From an uncultured Lachnospiraceae bacterium (GTDB taxonomy: Bacteria > Bacillota > Clostridia > Lachnospirales > Lachnospiraceae), in the NCBI GenBank assembly GCA_947166195.1, contig CAMVDF010000002.1, positions 1-39,038 on the forward strand: a stretch of 39,038 nt of DNA. Direction: 5' to 3'. This document shows, piece after piece, positions 28,557-37,042 of the stretch (the first letter of the stretch is position 1; the number at the start of each line of letters is the position of its first letter). Under the pieces are notes generated by a model. That model saw only the letters and a list, made by a program, of their open reading frames with translations, made no database searches and was not told where the DNA came from. The position numbers and the translations under genes are program-made.

Positions 28557-29348
28557 TCATTCCGTTCCATGCTTCACCACCTCCACCTCATCGGCGGAAA
28601 ATTCCATCCTTGCGATGGTGTTTATCATGGGGAGGGATGTGTAGACCTTTCTGCGGACAGGATCAACCTTTTCCACTATGAAGATCTGTCCGCCGTACAC
28701 TTCATCTTCACCGGCTGTGCTCACAAACCTCACTGTGTCACCCGGATGGATGCCTATGTCTATGTCGTCAATGAACGGCTTTGAAGCTTCGTCCTTTTTT
28801 TCCATGCTTTCCCTGATCCATGCGATCGGAGGATCATCATCGGTCCAGAGTCCGAACTTGAGCTTCCTTTTTTTTCCAAAAAGCTCTATCTCCACTATGG
28901 CTCTGCGGCGCATGACATCAAGCTTTGTGATATGGCTGCTATATTTTTCGAGCGGGCCTATGAGTTTTTCGATCCTTCCGCTTGTGGATCTTTTGATATA
29001 GGATACCCGCATGACACCCTGGTCAAGGAGGCTTTCAAGAAAATCCTCATCCTCTTTTCCCACAGGCAGGAATGTGATCTCTCCTTCCTTTTCCCTGGAA
29101 CCGAGGACTCTCGTAAACTCCGGTATTCTTTTTGCTGTCCGGAAAACCTTTTCGGGTGTATCGGTCTCCACAAAAAAATAACCGGGAAAGAAATGATGGA
29201 GGAATATCCGGCCTTTTCCATCCTTTTTTCGAACATCTTCATACAGCGGAATGAAGCATCTTTTGCAGTCTTCCGGATCCGTCAGCTTTTTCATCAGTTC
29301 GGAGACATTTTCCTCATTTCCGCTCCGGGTCTGCACCACGTACCACAT
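28557..29348 (-). CDS. loaP: NusG-like specialised antiterminator (LoaP-like)
   Basis: MWYVVQTRSGNEENVSELMKKL...FIPLYEDVRKKDGKGRIFLHHFFPGYFFVET (NGN domain); C-terminal KOW-like HPGDTVRFVSTAGEDEVYGGQIFIVEKVDPVRRKVYTSL. Confidence 0.8.
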   Translation of the reverse strand: MWYVVQTRSGNEENVSELMKKLTDPEDCKRCFIPLYEDVRKKDGKGRIFLHHFFPGYFFVETDTPEKVFRTAKRIPEFTRVLGSREKEGEITFLPVGKEDEDFLESLLDQGVMRVSYIKRSTSGRIEKLIGPLEKYSSHITKLDVMRRRAIVEIELFGKKRKLKFGLWTDDDPPIAWIRESMEKKDEASKPFIDDIDIGIHPGDTVRFVSTAGEDEVYGGQIFIVEKVDPVRRKVYTSLPMINTIARMEFSADEVEVVKHGTE

Positions 29349-29356
29349 ATCCGGGT

Positions 29357-30376
29357 TTACTCCGTTATCCTCTGGGCAAGGTACTCCCCTGTCTCACAGA
29401 TCGTGCGAAGCACCGCCGGATGCAGTTCTTCAGGAAAGCTGCTCATGACGGGATAGGTTTCAAAACTGAGTGTCCCTGAAAAATCAATGCTTCGAAGTGC
29501 TTCAATATATTCATCCCAGTCTACACCGTAGCCTTCCCCCTTTGTGCCTCTGAAGGTAAAGGGAAGCTGGTGTATATCTCCCACACCGTCATTATCATGT
29601 ATATGAAGTATCCTGATATGTTTTCCGAGAACCGCAGTATAATCCTTAAATTTCCTTTTAACGAGATTCAGGTGTCCCGAGTCGAGGCAGAAACAAAAGC
29701 ACTCCTCACCCGCTCTTTCGTTCAGAGTTTCAATATATGAAAGTGCCTCATAGGGGTCGGAGCAGGGACCCTCAATGATCCCGGCGCTGCTGCCGCCATA
29801 GAGGTTTTCCAGACATACCTTCACGCCGTGTGTCTTGATGAAGGGGATCAGAGTCTCATAATAATCCAGGTTTGCCGCGATCTCACCTTCAACACTGCCG
29901 TTCTTTCCATCCCTCAGTTTGCTTGAATGGATCACCATATAGGGTATCCCCAGATACTGCGCCACAGCAAAGCACTTGGGGATCACCTCGCTCTTCATGA
30001 ATGTATTCTGCTTTTTCTTTCCCTCTATCTCAACGGGATAGGGGGCATGCATCTGGGAGCAGACAAGGCCGCATTCATCAAGATACTGCTTGTATTTTTC
30101 AAAATAGGCAAGTATCTCCTGTGTGCTCTTCTCAAAAAAGCCGCCGACCTTTCCGGCATATACATCGTTATTTTTCAAAAATGCATCCAGATTGAAATCA
30201 ACGCAGTCAAAGCCTGCGTTCCGTATCATCTGAAAAGGTCTTTTCGTGAGCTTTACCCTTGTCCTCTTTTCGTTCTTTTTTTCCGCGCTTAAATCTTCTT
30301 CGAGAAGCCCCTTTGTCTGGACTCCTATCCTGATCCTCTTATCTGTCAAAATAGTCTCTCCTGTATCTTTCAGCAT
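29357..30376 (-). CDS. TIM-barrel sugar phosphate isomerase/epimerase (xylose isomerase-like)
   Basis: SQMHAPYPVE, YMVIHSSKLRDG, VCLENLYGG, FCLDSGHLNL, RILHIHDNDGVGDIHQLPFTF, LSFETYP. Confidence 0.88.
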   Translation of the reverse strand: MLKDTGETILTDKRIRIGVQTKGLLEEDLSAEKKNEKRTRVKLTKRPFQMIRNAGFDCVDFNLDAFLKNNDVYAGKVGGFFEKSTQEILAYFEKYKQYLDECGLVCSQMHAPYPVEIEGKKKQNTFMKSEVIPKCFAVAQYLGIPYMVIHSSKLRDGKNGSVEGEIAANLDYYETLIPFIKTHGVKVCLENLYGGSSAGIIEGPCSDPYEALSYIETLNERAGEECFCFCLDSGHLNLVKRKFKDYTAVLGKHIRILHIHDNDGVGDIHQLPFTFRGTKGEGYGVDWDEYIEALRSIDFSGTLSFETYPVMSSFPEELHPAVLRTICETGEYLAQRITE

Positions 30377-31400
30377 TTACACCCATTCCTTCAAGCTGGC
30401 TTTTTATCTCCTCAAGGTACTGCAGGTTGCATATCACCACGTTTCGTTCTTCTTCGGGGATCTCGAGTATCTTTTCCGGAGACTCCACCTTTACCCCGTG
30501 AACCTTCTTTCCCCACAGAGCGCTGTTATTATCCACCGCAAAAGCAGGCGGATACTGTTTTCCCCACTCTTTCATATAATAAAAGAGCATCTCGCCCGCA
30601 CCGAAGAGTATGAGTTTGCGACTCCTGTCTGCGAGCCTTTCCGGAGTTTTTGAATGATATTCCCACTCATTGCAGATGGCCGCGAACAGGTTCAGATAGG
30701 TCCTCCCCAGCTCCTTCGGACATGCGGCAAAGGTTCCTTTGATATCTCCTATGCAAAATACATCGGGATTTTCTCTCATATAATAGCCGGTGAACCTGTA
30801 CCAGTTGACCAGAGGTGCCCCTTTAAGGAATGTGAAGGTGAAGGGAAACTGTCTCAGGTCATCCCTTCCGTCATTTTCGCTGATATATATGACCTTTGTC
30901 CGCTTTCCAAGAGCCCTTGCATGCTCGGAAACCCGCAGAAGCAGCAGTTCGGCACAGCCAACATTGAATGCAGCCCGAAAGATCTCCGTTCCGGATTTTT
31001 CATTCAGCTCATCTACAAAACGGGCCAGTGTACCTCCGTCCGAGAGAACTCCGCGGTAAACTCTTTCGCGCTCCACCACATAACCGTTTTCAATGCACAC
31101 ACCGATCTCCTTTTCCTGCAGGATCGGCGCATGCTTTACCAGGATCCTTTTGAGACGCTCTGCCTCAAAAGCTTCCCTCAATCCGATGGTCTCGATGACA
31201 AGGTATTTCACGCCGCTCATGTGCAGCTCATCCAAAGCACCTTCAAGCAATGCCGCTTCAAGTTCAAAGCATCCGATCCTGATCACCGGAGCACTTCCCG
31301 CAAAGGGAAGTTCTCTGTATTCCGCTCCCAGGATCTTCAATCCGCTCTCCCTTATCTCGTTTTTCGTAACATGGATGTTGTACTGTAATCCGAATTCCAT
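30339..31400 (-). CDS. Degenerate TIM-barrel isomerase-like protein with C-terminal Rossmann-like module
   Basis: Aligns by eye to the neighbour: VCIENGYVV, AFNVGCAELL, VIYISENDGRDDLRQFPFTF; C-term KLILFGAGEMLFYYMKEWGKQYPPAFAVDNN. Confidence 0.75.
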   Translation of the reverse strand: MEFGLQYNIHVTKNEIRESGLKILGAEYRELPFAGSAPVIRIGCFELEAALLEGALDELHMSGVKYLVIETIGLREAFEAERLKRILVKHAPILQEKEIGVCIENGYVVERERVYRGVLSDGGTLARFVDELNEKSGTEIFRAAFNVGCAELLLLRVSEHARALGKRTKVIYISENDGRDDLRQFPFTFTFLKGAPLVNWYRFTGYYMRENPDVFCIGDIKGTFAACPKELGRTYLNLFAAICNEWEYHSKTPERLADRSRKLILFGAGEMLFYYMKEWGKQYPPAFAVDNNSALWGKKVHGVKVESPEKILEIPEEERNVVICNLQYLEEIKSQLEGMGVNAERYRRDYFDR

Positions 31401-31415
31401 AACCGTCCTTCCAAC

Positions 31416-33155
31416 CTATGATAAATATCTTTCCGGAACATTTGTAAATATATCAGTAACTCCCCAATACGCCAGATTTCTCCGGTCGTATGAAGGGATC
31501 CGTCTTTCATTTCTGTTCACAAACAGCGGCTCCTGTCCGGTCCAGGAACGCACCGATCTGCCGGAGTCGCGCAGTCTTTCATACTCCTCCTCAAAAACAC
31601 CGCTCATTCCCTCATCACAGGGATGATAATCATTACAGCAAACGGCATCCCCAAAAGACTTCACATCAATTATATCACATCCAAGCATCGCTGTTTTTGC
31701 CGACGGGTCGGTCTCTTTTATAATGCGTATGGAATCTGCAAGAAAGGATGACCATATTATATATTTTTCCATACCCTTGTTTCTTACGATATCAAGAGCT
31801 TCCCTTTCAATACCTTCATATCTTACAACTGTAGTCTTGATTTCTATATTTAATAAAAGCCCGTCCGATTCGCAATATGGTCTCATCACATCAAGGAATT
31901 CCGAAAATGTCGGGATCACGGCCTCCGGGTCATCCGTTCCCTTCATTTTCATGGCTTTCAGCTCATCAAGCGTATGCTCGCAAAGCCTCCCTCTGCCGTT
32001 TTCCGTGACCCGGTCAAGGGTTTCATCATGAAATACGACTATCTGCCCGTCTGCTGTTCTTTGTATATCGGTCTCTATCCCTCTGATCCCGAAAAGCTTT
32101 GCCGCTGCGACAAAGGCGGGAATGGTATTTTCGGGATGATCATAGCTTGCACCTCTGTGTCCCCAGATGCCAACGGCTTTGAGATCTGCTTCAGGCAGGT
32201 CCTGCTCCTTTCTCTTTTCCAGGAATCTTTCCATTATCCCTGCTCTGGCAACGGATTCCGATTCAAGCAGCTTCCTGTCTTCGTACCTCTTTCCTTCTAT
32301 CAGGTCACAAAAAACTTCTGTTTCATAGCAAAGTCCGGCACCCCTGTACTCGCATTCGATGATCTCCTTTTTTGAAGGATCCTCTCCCCTGATCTCAAAC
32401 TGCGAGGTCAGCCACCAAGGTGCTTTGGCATAGATATAACCTTTCGTACCTGCTATTACCAGCTCTCCTTCTGTTTTTGCAAGAAGTCCCGTCTTGCAGG
32501 TCGCGCTGACTCCCCCATCGTATACAAGTGTAGTTTTTGTATACCCGTCCAGTCCGTTCGGTGCTTTCACGCTGTCAAACCTAAGCTGTCTGTACTCTGT
32601 TCCAAAAAATCTCAATACCGGAAGAAGTGCGTATGTTCCAAGTTCCGTGAAGCTTCCACCGTATTTTCTGTCTTCAAATTCTCTTGTGTTTACAGGTGTA
32701 AGTTTTGAAAAAGCCACATCTATGTCTGTTACCTTTCCGATCTTTCCGGAAAGGACTGTTTCACAAAGCTTCAAAAATCCCGGGCAAAAAGCCGTTTTGA
32801 CTGCCTCCAGAAGTACCAGCCCCTTTGATCCTGCCAGATCATAGAGCTCTGCTGCTTCTTTTGCCGAAAAACAAAGGGGTTTTTCGCACAGCACGTGCTT
32901 TCCGCGATCCAGAGCCAACCTTGTGTATGAGACGTGTTCCCTGTGGGGGGCTGCTATGTATACAGCATCAGATCTGTCAAAAAGCCTGTCGATATCCTGT
33001 GTCCAAAATGATATGCCGTGTTTTCCCGCAAAGGCTTCGGCACTTCCCGGATGGGGATTGTATACGCCGCTTATCACCGCGCTTTTATTATCCTTCATGT
33101 CATGGACAAATCTTTCTGTTATGCGTCCGCAGCCGATGATGCCTATCCTGATCAT
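31416..33155 (-). CDS. Gfo/Idh/MocA oxidoreductase fused to glycerophosphodiester phosphodiesterase (GDPD)
   Basis: [18 protein letters not shown]...[20 protein letters not shown]-term [56 protein letters not shown]. Confidence 0.93.
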   Translation of the reverse strand: MIRIGIIGCGRITERFVHDMKDNKSAVISGVYNPHPGSAEAFAGKHGISFWTQDIDRLFDRSDAVYIAAPHREHVSYTRLALDRGKHVLCEKPLCFSAKEAAELYDLAGSKGLVLLEAVKTAFCPGFLKLCETVLSGKIGKVTDIDVAFSKLTPVNTREFEDRKYGGSFTELGTYALLPVLRFFGTEYRQLRFDSVKAPNGLDGYTKTTLVYDGGVSATCKTGLLAKTEGELVIAGTKGYIYAKAPWWLTSQFEIRGEDPSKKEIIECEYRGAGLCYETEVFCDLIEGKRYEDRKLLESESVARAGIMERFLEKRKEQDLPEADLKAVGIWGHRGASYDHPENTIPAFVAAAKLFGIRGIETDIQRTADGQIVVFHDETLDRVTENGRGRLCEHTLDELKAMKMKGTDDPEAVIPTFSEFLDVMRPYCESDGLLLNIEIKTTVVRYEGIEREALDIVRNKGMEKYIIWSSFLADSIRIIKETDPSAKTAMLGCDIIDVKSFGDAVCCNDYHPCDEGMSGVFEEEYERLRDSGRSVRSWTGQEPLFVNRNERRIPSYDRRNLAYWGVTDIFTNVPERYLS

Positions 33156-34522
33156 TTTTTTCTGGTCTCCATGAAGCGTTCCACTATATCCGCCATTGCT
33201 ATCGATTCCTCCGAAGTCAGCTTGTAGGTGATGCCGCCGGTGCCGTTCACCTTTGATATGAACTCGCTGATCTCGTATCTGAAGCCGTCTCCCTTGAAGG
33301 ATGACTCGTAGTGGTCCACCTTGTTTGCATCCTCATATCTGACATCAAAGGAGCTGGTCAGCCACCAGGGAGACTGGGCAAGTATATATCCCTGTGTTCC
33401 GGCAACGATCAACTGTCCCTCTGACTTCACACCGGCTCCCGATTTCGCCGTTGCCAGCGCACCGTCATATTCAAGCTGTATCTTTGTGTATCTGTCTATA
33501 CCGTTTTCTTTGTCGGTTATCGATTGTATTATCACATTTTTATAATCAAGACCCAAAAGCTTGAATACCGGCAGCAGACCGTAGGAGCCGAACTCCAGAA
33601 AAGCCCCGCCGTATCTGAAATCCGTCATTTCCCTCGACCTTGGATCTGCAAGCCTGGTGAAGGCTGCCTCCACATCGACTACCTTTCCTATCGTTCCGCT
33701 GTGCGCCACATTCAAAAGCTGCTGGAAGCCCGGCAGATACGCCGTCCTGACACCCTCCATGAGGACCACTTCCTTTTCCTCAGCAAGTGCGTAGAGTTCC
33801 TCGGATTCCTTTACGGTAAAGGCCAGAGGCTTTTCGCAGAGAACATGTTTTCCTGCCTCTATGGCTCTTTTCGTATAGTCATAATGTGTTTCATTTGGAG
33901 ATGCGACAAACACGGCATCCACATCTGACAGAAAGCGTTTGTATTCTCCCGAAAGTACCCTGCACTGGCACCTGACCCTGAAGCTGTCAACAGTCCCATC
34001 CCTGCAGGGGTTATAGGCGCAAACCACCTGGACTCCGGAAACATATCTGGACTCATCAAAAAAACGCGGAGCTATCCTGCCGGTGCCAACTATCCCCATC
34101 CTGATGATGCGGAATCTGTCCTTTCTGACGAGCGTTGATGAGATATCGGGAGTCCTTTTCAGGTAGACTACCTTGCAGTAAGCCTTCAGATAATCAAAGT
34201 ATCCTTCCCAGTCCGAGCCCTCCACAAAGATGTCAACTCCGTATTTCTGGATATCCTCTATCTTCTGGCCCTCGTGATCCTCCACTATGATCTCATCCGC
34301 ATATCCGGTGCTTTTGACATTTTCGATCCTGGTGATGATGGAATCAACGGTATTGAGTTTTCCTCTGGACTCATCGTAATGATCTGTGGTAACACCCACT
34401 ATGAGGTAGTCACCCAGAGCCTTTGCTCTTTCCAGTATTCTTCTGTGCCCCTCGTGAAAAAGATCAAAGGTCCCGTAGGTTATGACCTTTACCTTTCCGT
34501 CTTTTTTCGTGCTTTTTGCCAT
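33152..34522 (-). CDS. Glycerol-3-phosphate cytidylyltransferase-like (TagD-type) domain fused to Gfo/Idh/MocA oxidoreductase
   Basis: [37 protein letters not shown]...DISSTLVR; then [19 protein letters not shown]...[19 protein letters not shown]. Start set at MAKSTKK with GGGGGAG upstream. Confidence 0.93.
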   Translation of the reverse strand: MAKSTKKDGKVKVITYGTFDLFHEGHRRILERAKALGDYLIVGVTTDHYDESRGKLNTVDSIITRIENVKSTGYADEIIVEDHEGQKIEDIQKYGVDIFVEGSDWEGYFDYLKAYCKVVYLKRTPDISSTLVRKDRFRIIRMGIVGTGRIAPRFFDESRYVSGVQVVCAYNPCRDGTVDSFRVRCQCRVLSGEYKRFLSDVDAVFVASPNETHYDYTKRAIEAGKHVLCEKPLAFTVKESEELYALAEEKEVVLMEGVRTAYLPGFQQLLNVAHSGTIGKVVDVEAAFTRLADPRSREMTDFRYGGAFLEFGSYGLLPVFKLLGLDYKNVIIQSITDKENGIDRYTKIQLEYDGALATAKSGAGVKSEGQLIVAGTQGYILAQSPWWLTSSFDVRYEDANKVDHYESSFKGDGFRYEISEFISKVNGTGGITYKLTSEESIAMADIVERFMETRKK

Positions 34523-34547
34523 ATCTCCCCCGTTTTTAACGATATGA

Positions 34548-35462
34548 TCAATTATAGTCTTTTTTCCACAACCCGTCCATTGATTCCTCAAGTATAACCG
34601 CCATCTCAAAAGGCGGCACGCCCTTATTATCCGTCATGATCTTTTCGAACTCTTCGAGCACTTTTGAGATCCTTGCAGACAGCCGGTCAAGTTCTTCTTT
34701 CTTTTCCTCGTCCGTGTCTGCTTCCACATAGTTTTCAAGCCGTCCTCCTATGTAATGATCCCCTTCTATGCCGAGGAATTTCTTTTCCATATCCGTATCG
34801 GGTCTTTTGAAAGCAGCATAGATCCCCACCGCATCTGCAACGACCTCGTCCCATATGGCATCCTTTTTTTCGGGATATTTCCGGCGGCAGATGAAATGTG
34901 TACACTCGTGATATTTCCTGATGGTATGGGATTTCGGGATCCATTCGTCCTCCGGTATCCCCACGGATGAAGCCGGTGTGTTGCTGTACGGTCCCACAGA
35001 CAGGATGATCAGGGCATCAGTATAATTCTTTTTGTCCGAGGTGAAACGCTTGAACTCCTCGTTCCATCCGGAATCTGATGCTCCCTCGTTTTCCGAAAAA
35101 TACTCCTCCCTGTGATCGTTTATAGTTTTCCAGTTTATCACGCCGTCAAGTATGGAGGCTCCCTGGGTATCGGGGATGTCCACCTTTGCGCAGCGGTTTC
35201 CCATTATACGCAAAAAGGTAATAAAATCCTGTCTTTCATACAGTGTGATGCACATCACCTTTCCTGCAGATGTCCCGGCATATTCAAGTGTATCCCTGTC
35301 GGATGTGGCAAAATGTGAAAGATCATACTCTTCCGGTTCCTCCCCCCGAAGCACCACACCCCTGTACTTTTCAAGAGCATCATCCGACGGCTCTATGTAC
35401 AGCTGTTTATAGGTTTGCGCAAGCGTTTTTATTACACTGCTGCCGCATATCTTCTCTTCCAT
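34548..35462 (-). CDS. Hypothetical protein with HEXXH metallopeptidase-like motif
   Basis: [36 protein letters not shown]. Start set at MEEKICGS (35462); ORF track extends to 35588. Confidence 0.7.
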   Translation of the reverse strand: MEEKICGSSVIKTLAQTYKQLYIEPSDDALEKYRGVVLRGEEPEEYDLSHFATSDRDTLEYAGTSAGKVMCITLYERQDFITFLRIMGNRCAKVDIPDTQGASILDGVINWKTINDHREEYFSENEGASDSGWNEEFKRFTSDKKNYTDALIILSVGPYSNTPASSVGIPEDEWIPKSHTIRKYHECTHFICRRKYPEKKDAIWDEVVADAVGIYAAFKRPDTDMEKKFLGIEGDHYIGGRLENYVEADTDEEKKEELDRLSARISKVLEEFEKIMTDNKGVPPFEMAVILEESMDGLWKKDYN

Positions 35463-35634
35463 ATCACTGCCCCTTTTTCGTTTTATTTTTACAATAACAC
35501 AGTCTGTCCGGTTCATCAAAAAAATGCTGTATCCCAAAACCGATTTACTTATGGGTGATGTTCTATTATAATCATTAATGCTGACCACCTAGAGGTCGGA
35601 AATTTTTGCAGGGTATATCCCGGGGAGGTAATTC

Positions 35635-36828
35635 ATGTCAGAAAGAAAAGTAGGAACTGTATCGAGAGGCATCCGTTGCCCCATCATCAGGCAGGGGGAT
35701 GATCTTTCGCAGATAGTAACTGACTGTGTTATAGAAGCAGCACAGTCCGAAGGCTTTGAACTTCGGGACAGGGATGTGATCTCGGTTACGGAATCCATCG
35801 TTGCCAGGTCACAGGGAAATTATTGCACTATCGATGATATAGCTGCCGATGTGAAGGCAAAGCTTGGAGGTGAAACGATCGGTGTCATCTTTCCCATCCT
35901 TTCAAGGAACCGTTTTGCCATATGCCTGAAGGGCATAGCGATGGGGGCCAGAAAGATCATCCTCATGCTCTCATACCCCTCAGACGAGGTCGGAAATGAG
36001 CTGGTAAGCCTCGACAAGATAGATGAGGCCGGCGTCAATCCGTACAGCGATGTACTTTCTCTTGAAAAGTACCGTGAGCTTTTCGGCTACATCAAGCATG
36101 AGTTCACCGGTGTTGACTATGTCGAATATTACAGCAACCTCATAAAGGAGACCGGCTGCGATGTCGAGATAATATTTGCAAATCAGGCAAAGGCCATCCT
36201 TGATTATACAAAAAATGTGATAAACTGCGACATCCATACCAGAGCAAGGACAAAGAGGATTTTGAAGGCTGCCGGAGCTGAAAGGGTCTTCGGCCTTGAC
36301 GAGATCATGAACGCACCCGTAAACGGAAGCGGATGCAACGAGATGTACGGGCTTCTCGGTTCAAACAAAGCCACCGAAGGGCAGGTCAAGCTCTTCCCCC
36401 GCGAGTGCAAACAGCTCGTGCTCGATATCCAAAAGAACATCCTTGACAGGACAGGCAAGCATGTGGAGGTCATGGTCTATGGTGACGGAGCATTCAAGGA
36501 TCCCAAGGGCAAGATATGGGAGCTTGCAGATCCTGTCGTTTCTCCCGCCTTCACAGACGGACTTGTGGGAACACCCAACGAACTCAAGCTCAAATATCTG
36601 GCAGACAACGATTTTGCCGATCTTTCGGGACAGGCCTTAAAGGATGCGATCTCAGAGAGCATCAAAAAGAAGGATGCAAACCTTGTAGGCAAAATGGCAA
36701 GCGAGGGAACTACTCCCCGCCAGCTCACCGACCTGATCGGTTCGCTCTGCGACCTCACCTCGGGATCGGGCGACAAGGGCACACCCGTCGTGCTTGTTCA
36801 GGGGTATTTTGACAACTACACAAACTGA
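35635..36828 (+). CDS. Coenzyme F420-0:L-glutamate ligase-like (CofE-family) protein
   Basis: GDDLSQIVTDCVIEAAQSEGFELRDRDVISVTESIVARSQGNY...VIFPILSRNRFAICLKGIAMGARKIILMLSYPSDEVGN. Confidence 0.75.
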   Translation: MSERKVGTVSRGIRCPIIRQGDDLSQIVTDCVIEAAQSEGFELRDRDVISVTESIVARSQGNYCTIDDIAADVKAKLGGETIGVIFPILSRNRFAICLKGIAMGARKIILMLSYPSDEVGNELVSLDKIDEAGVNPYSDVLSLEKYRELFGYIKHEFTGVDYVEYYSNLIKETGCDVEIIFANQAKAILDYTKNVINCDIHTRARTKRILKAAGAERVFGLDEIMNAPVNGSGCNEMYGLLGSNKATEGQVKLFPRECKQLVLDIQKNILDRTGKHVEVMVYGDGAFKDPKGKIWELADPVVSPAFTDGLVGTPNELKLKYLADNDFADLSGQALKDAISESIKKKDANLVGKMASEGTTPRQLTDLIGSLCDLTSGSGDKGTPVVLVQGYFDNYTN

Positions 36829-36846
36829 TATCCGAATAAAATAATA

Positions 36847-36876
36847 GAGGCGGCCATTGAGGCCGTCTCTTTTATT
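36847..36876 (+). terminator. Rho-independent terminator
   Basis: GAGGCGGCC-ATTGA-GGCCGTCTC followed by TTTTATTAT. Confidence 0.9.
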
Positions 36877-36892
36877 ATGCTGTACTTCCTTT

Positions 36893-36909
36893 AGTTTTGA
36901 GTCAAAACT
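36893..36909. promoter_or_regulatory. 17-bp palindrome AGTTTTGA-G-TCAAAACT
   Basis: Perfect 8-bp arms between the terminator and a small ORF. Confidence 0.35.
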
Positions 36910-36955
36910 GCCGATACATACAGTGTAATAAAATTCTTTCTCATGGAGGTACGCT

Positions 36956-37042
36956 ATGCAGGAAATTAATTACGAAGATCTCGAAAAGATGATAATAGAG
37001 CAGGGCATCCTTGCCTGCCTGACCTACGAGGACGACAACTGA
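36956..37042 (+). CDS. 28-aa small ORF (MQEINYEDLEKMIIEQGILACLTYEDDN)
   Basis: GGAGG 6 nt upstream of ATG; stop overlaps the 3' end of the convergent EAL gene; below the ORF-track cutoff. Confidence 0.45.
   Translation: MQEINYEDLEKMIIEQGILACLTYEDDN

Noticed and set aside
28932-29456. 174-aa plus-strand ORF opposite the LoaP-like gene
   Set aside because: Antisense to a clear NusG-family CDS; no RBS or domain signal.
30654-31388. 244-aa plus-strand ORF opposite the 30339-31400 gene
   Set aside because: Shadow ORF antisense to a well-supported CDS; no recognisable family and Cys/Ser/Pro/Phe-rich composition.
16617-34522. Classical O-antigen/capsule polymerase, flippase or ABC exporter within the window
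   Set aside because: No multi-TM Wzx/Wzy-like or TagGH-like ORF is present; any export genes must lie outside the window.
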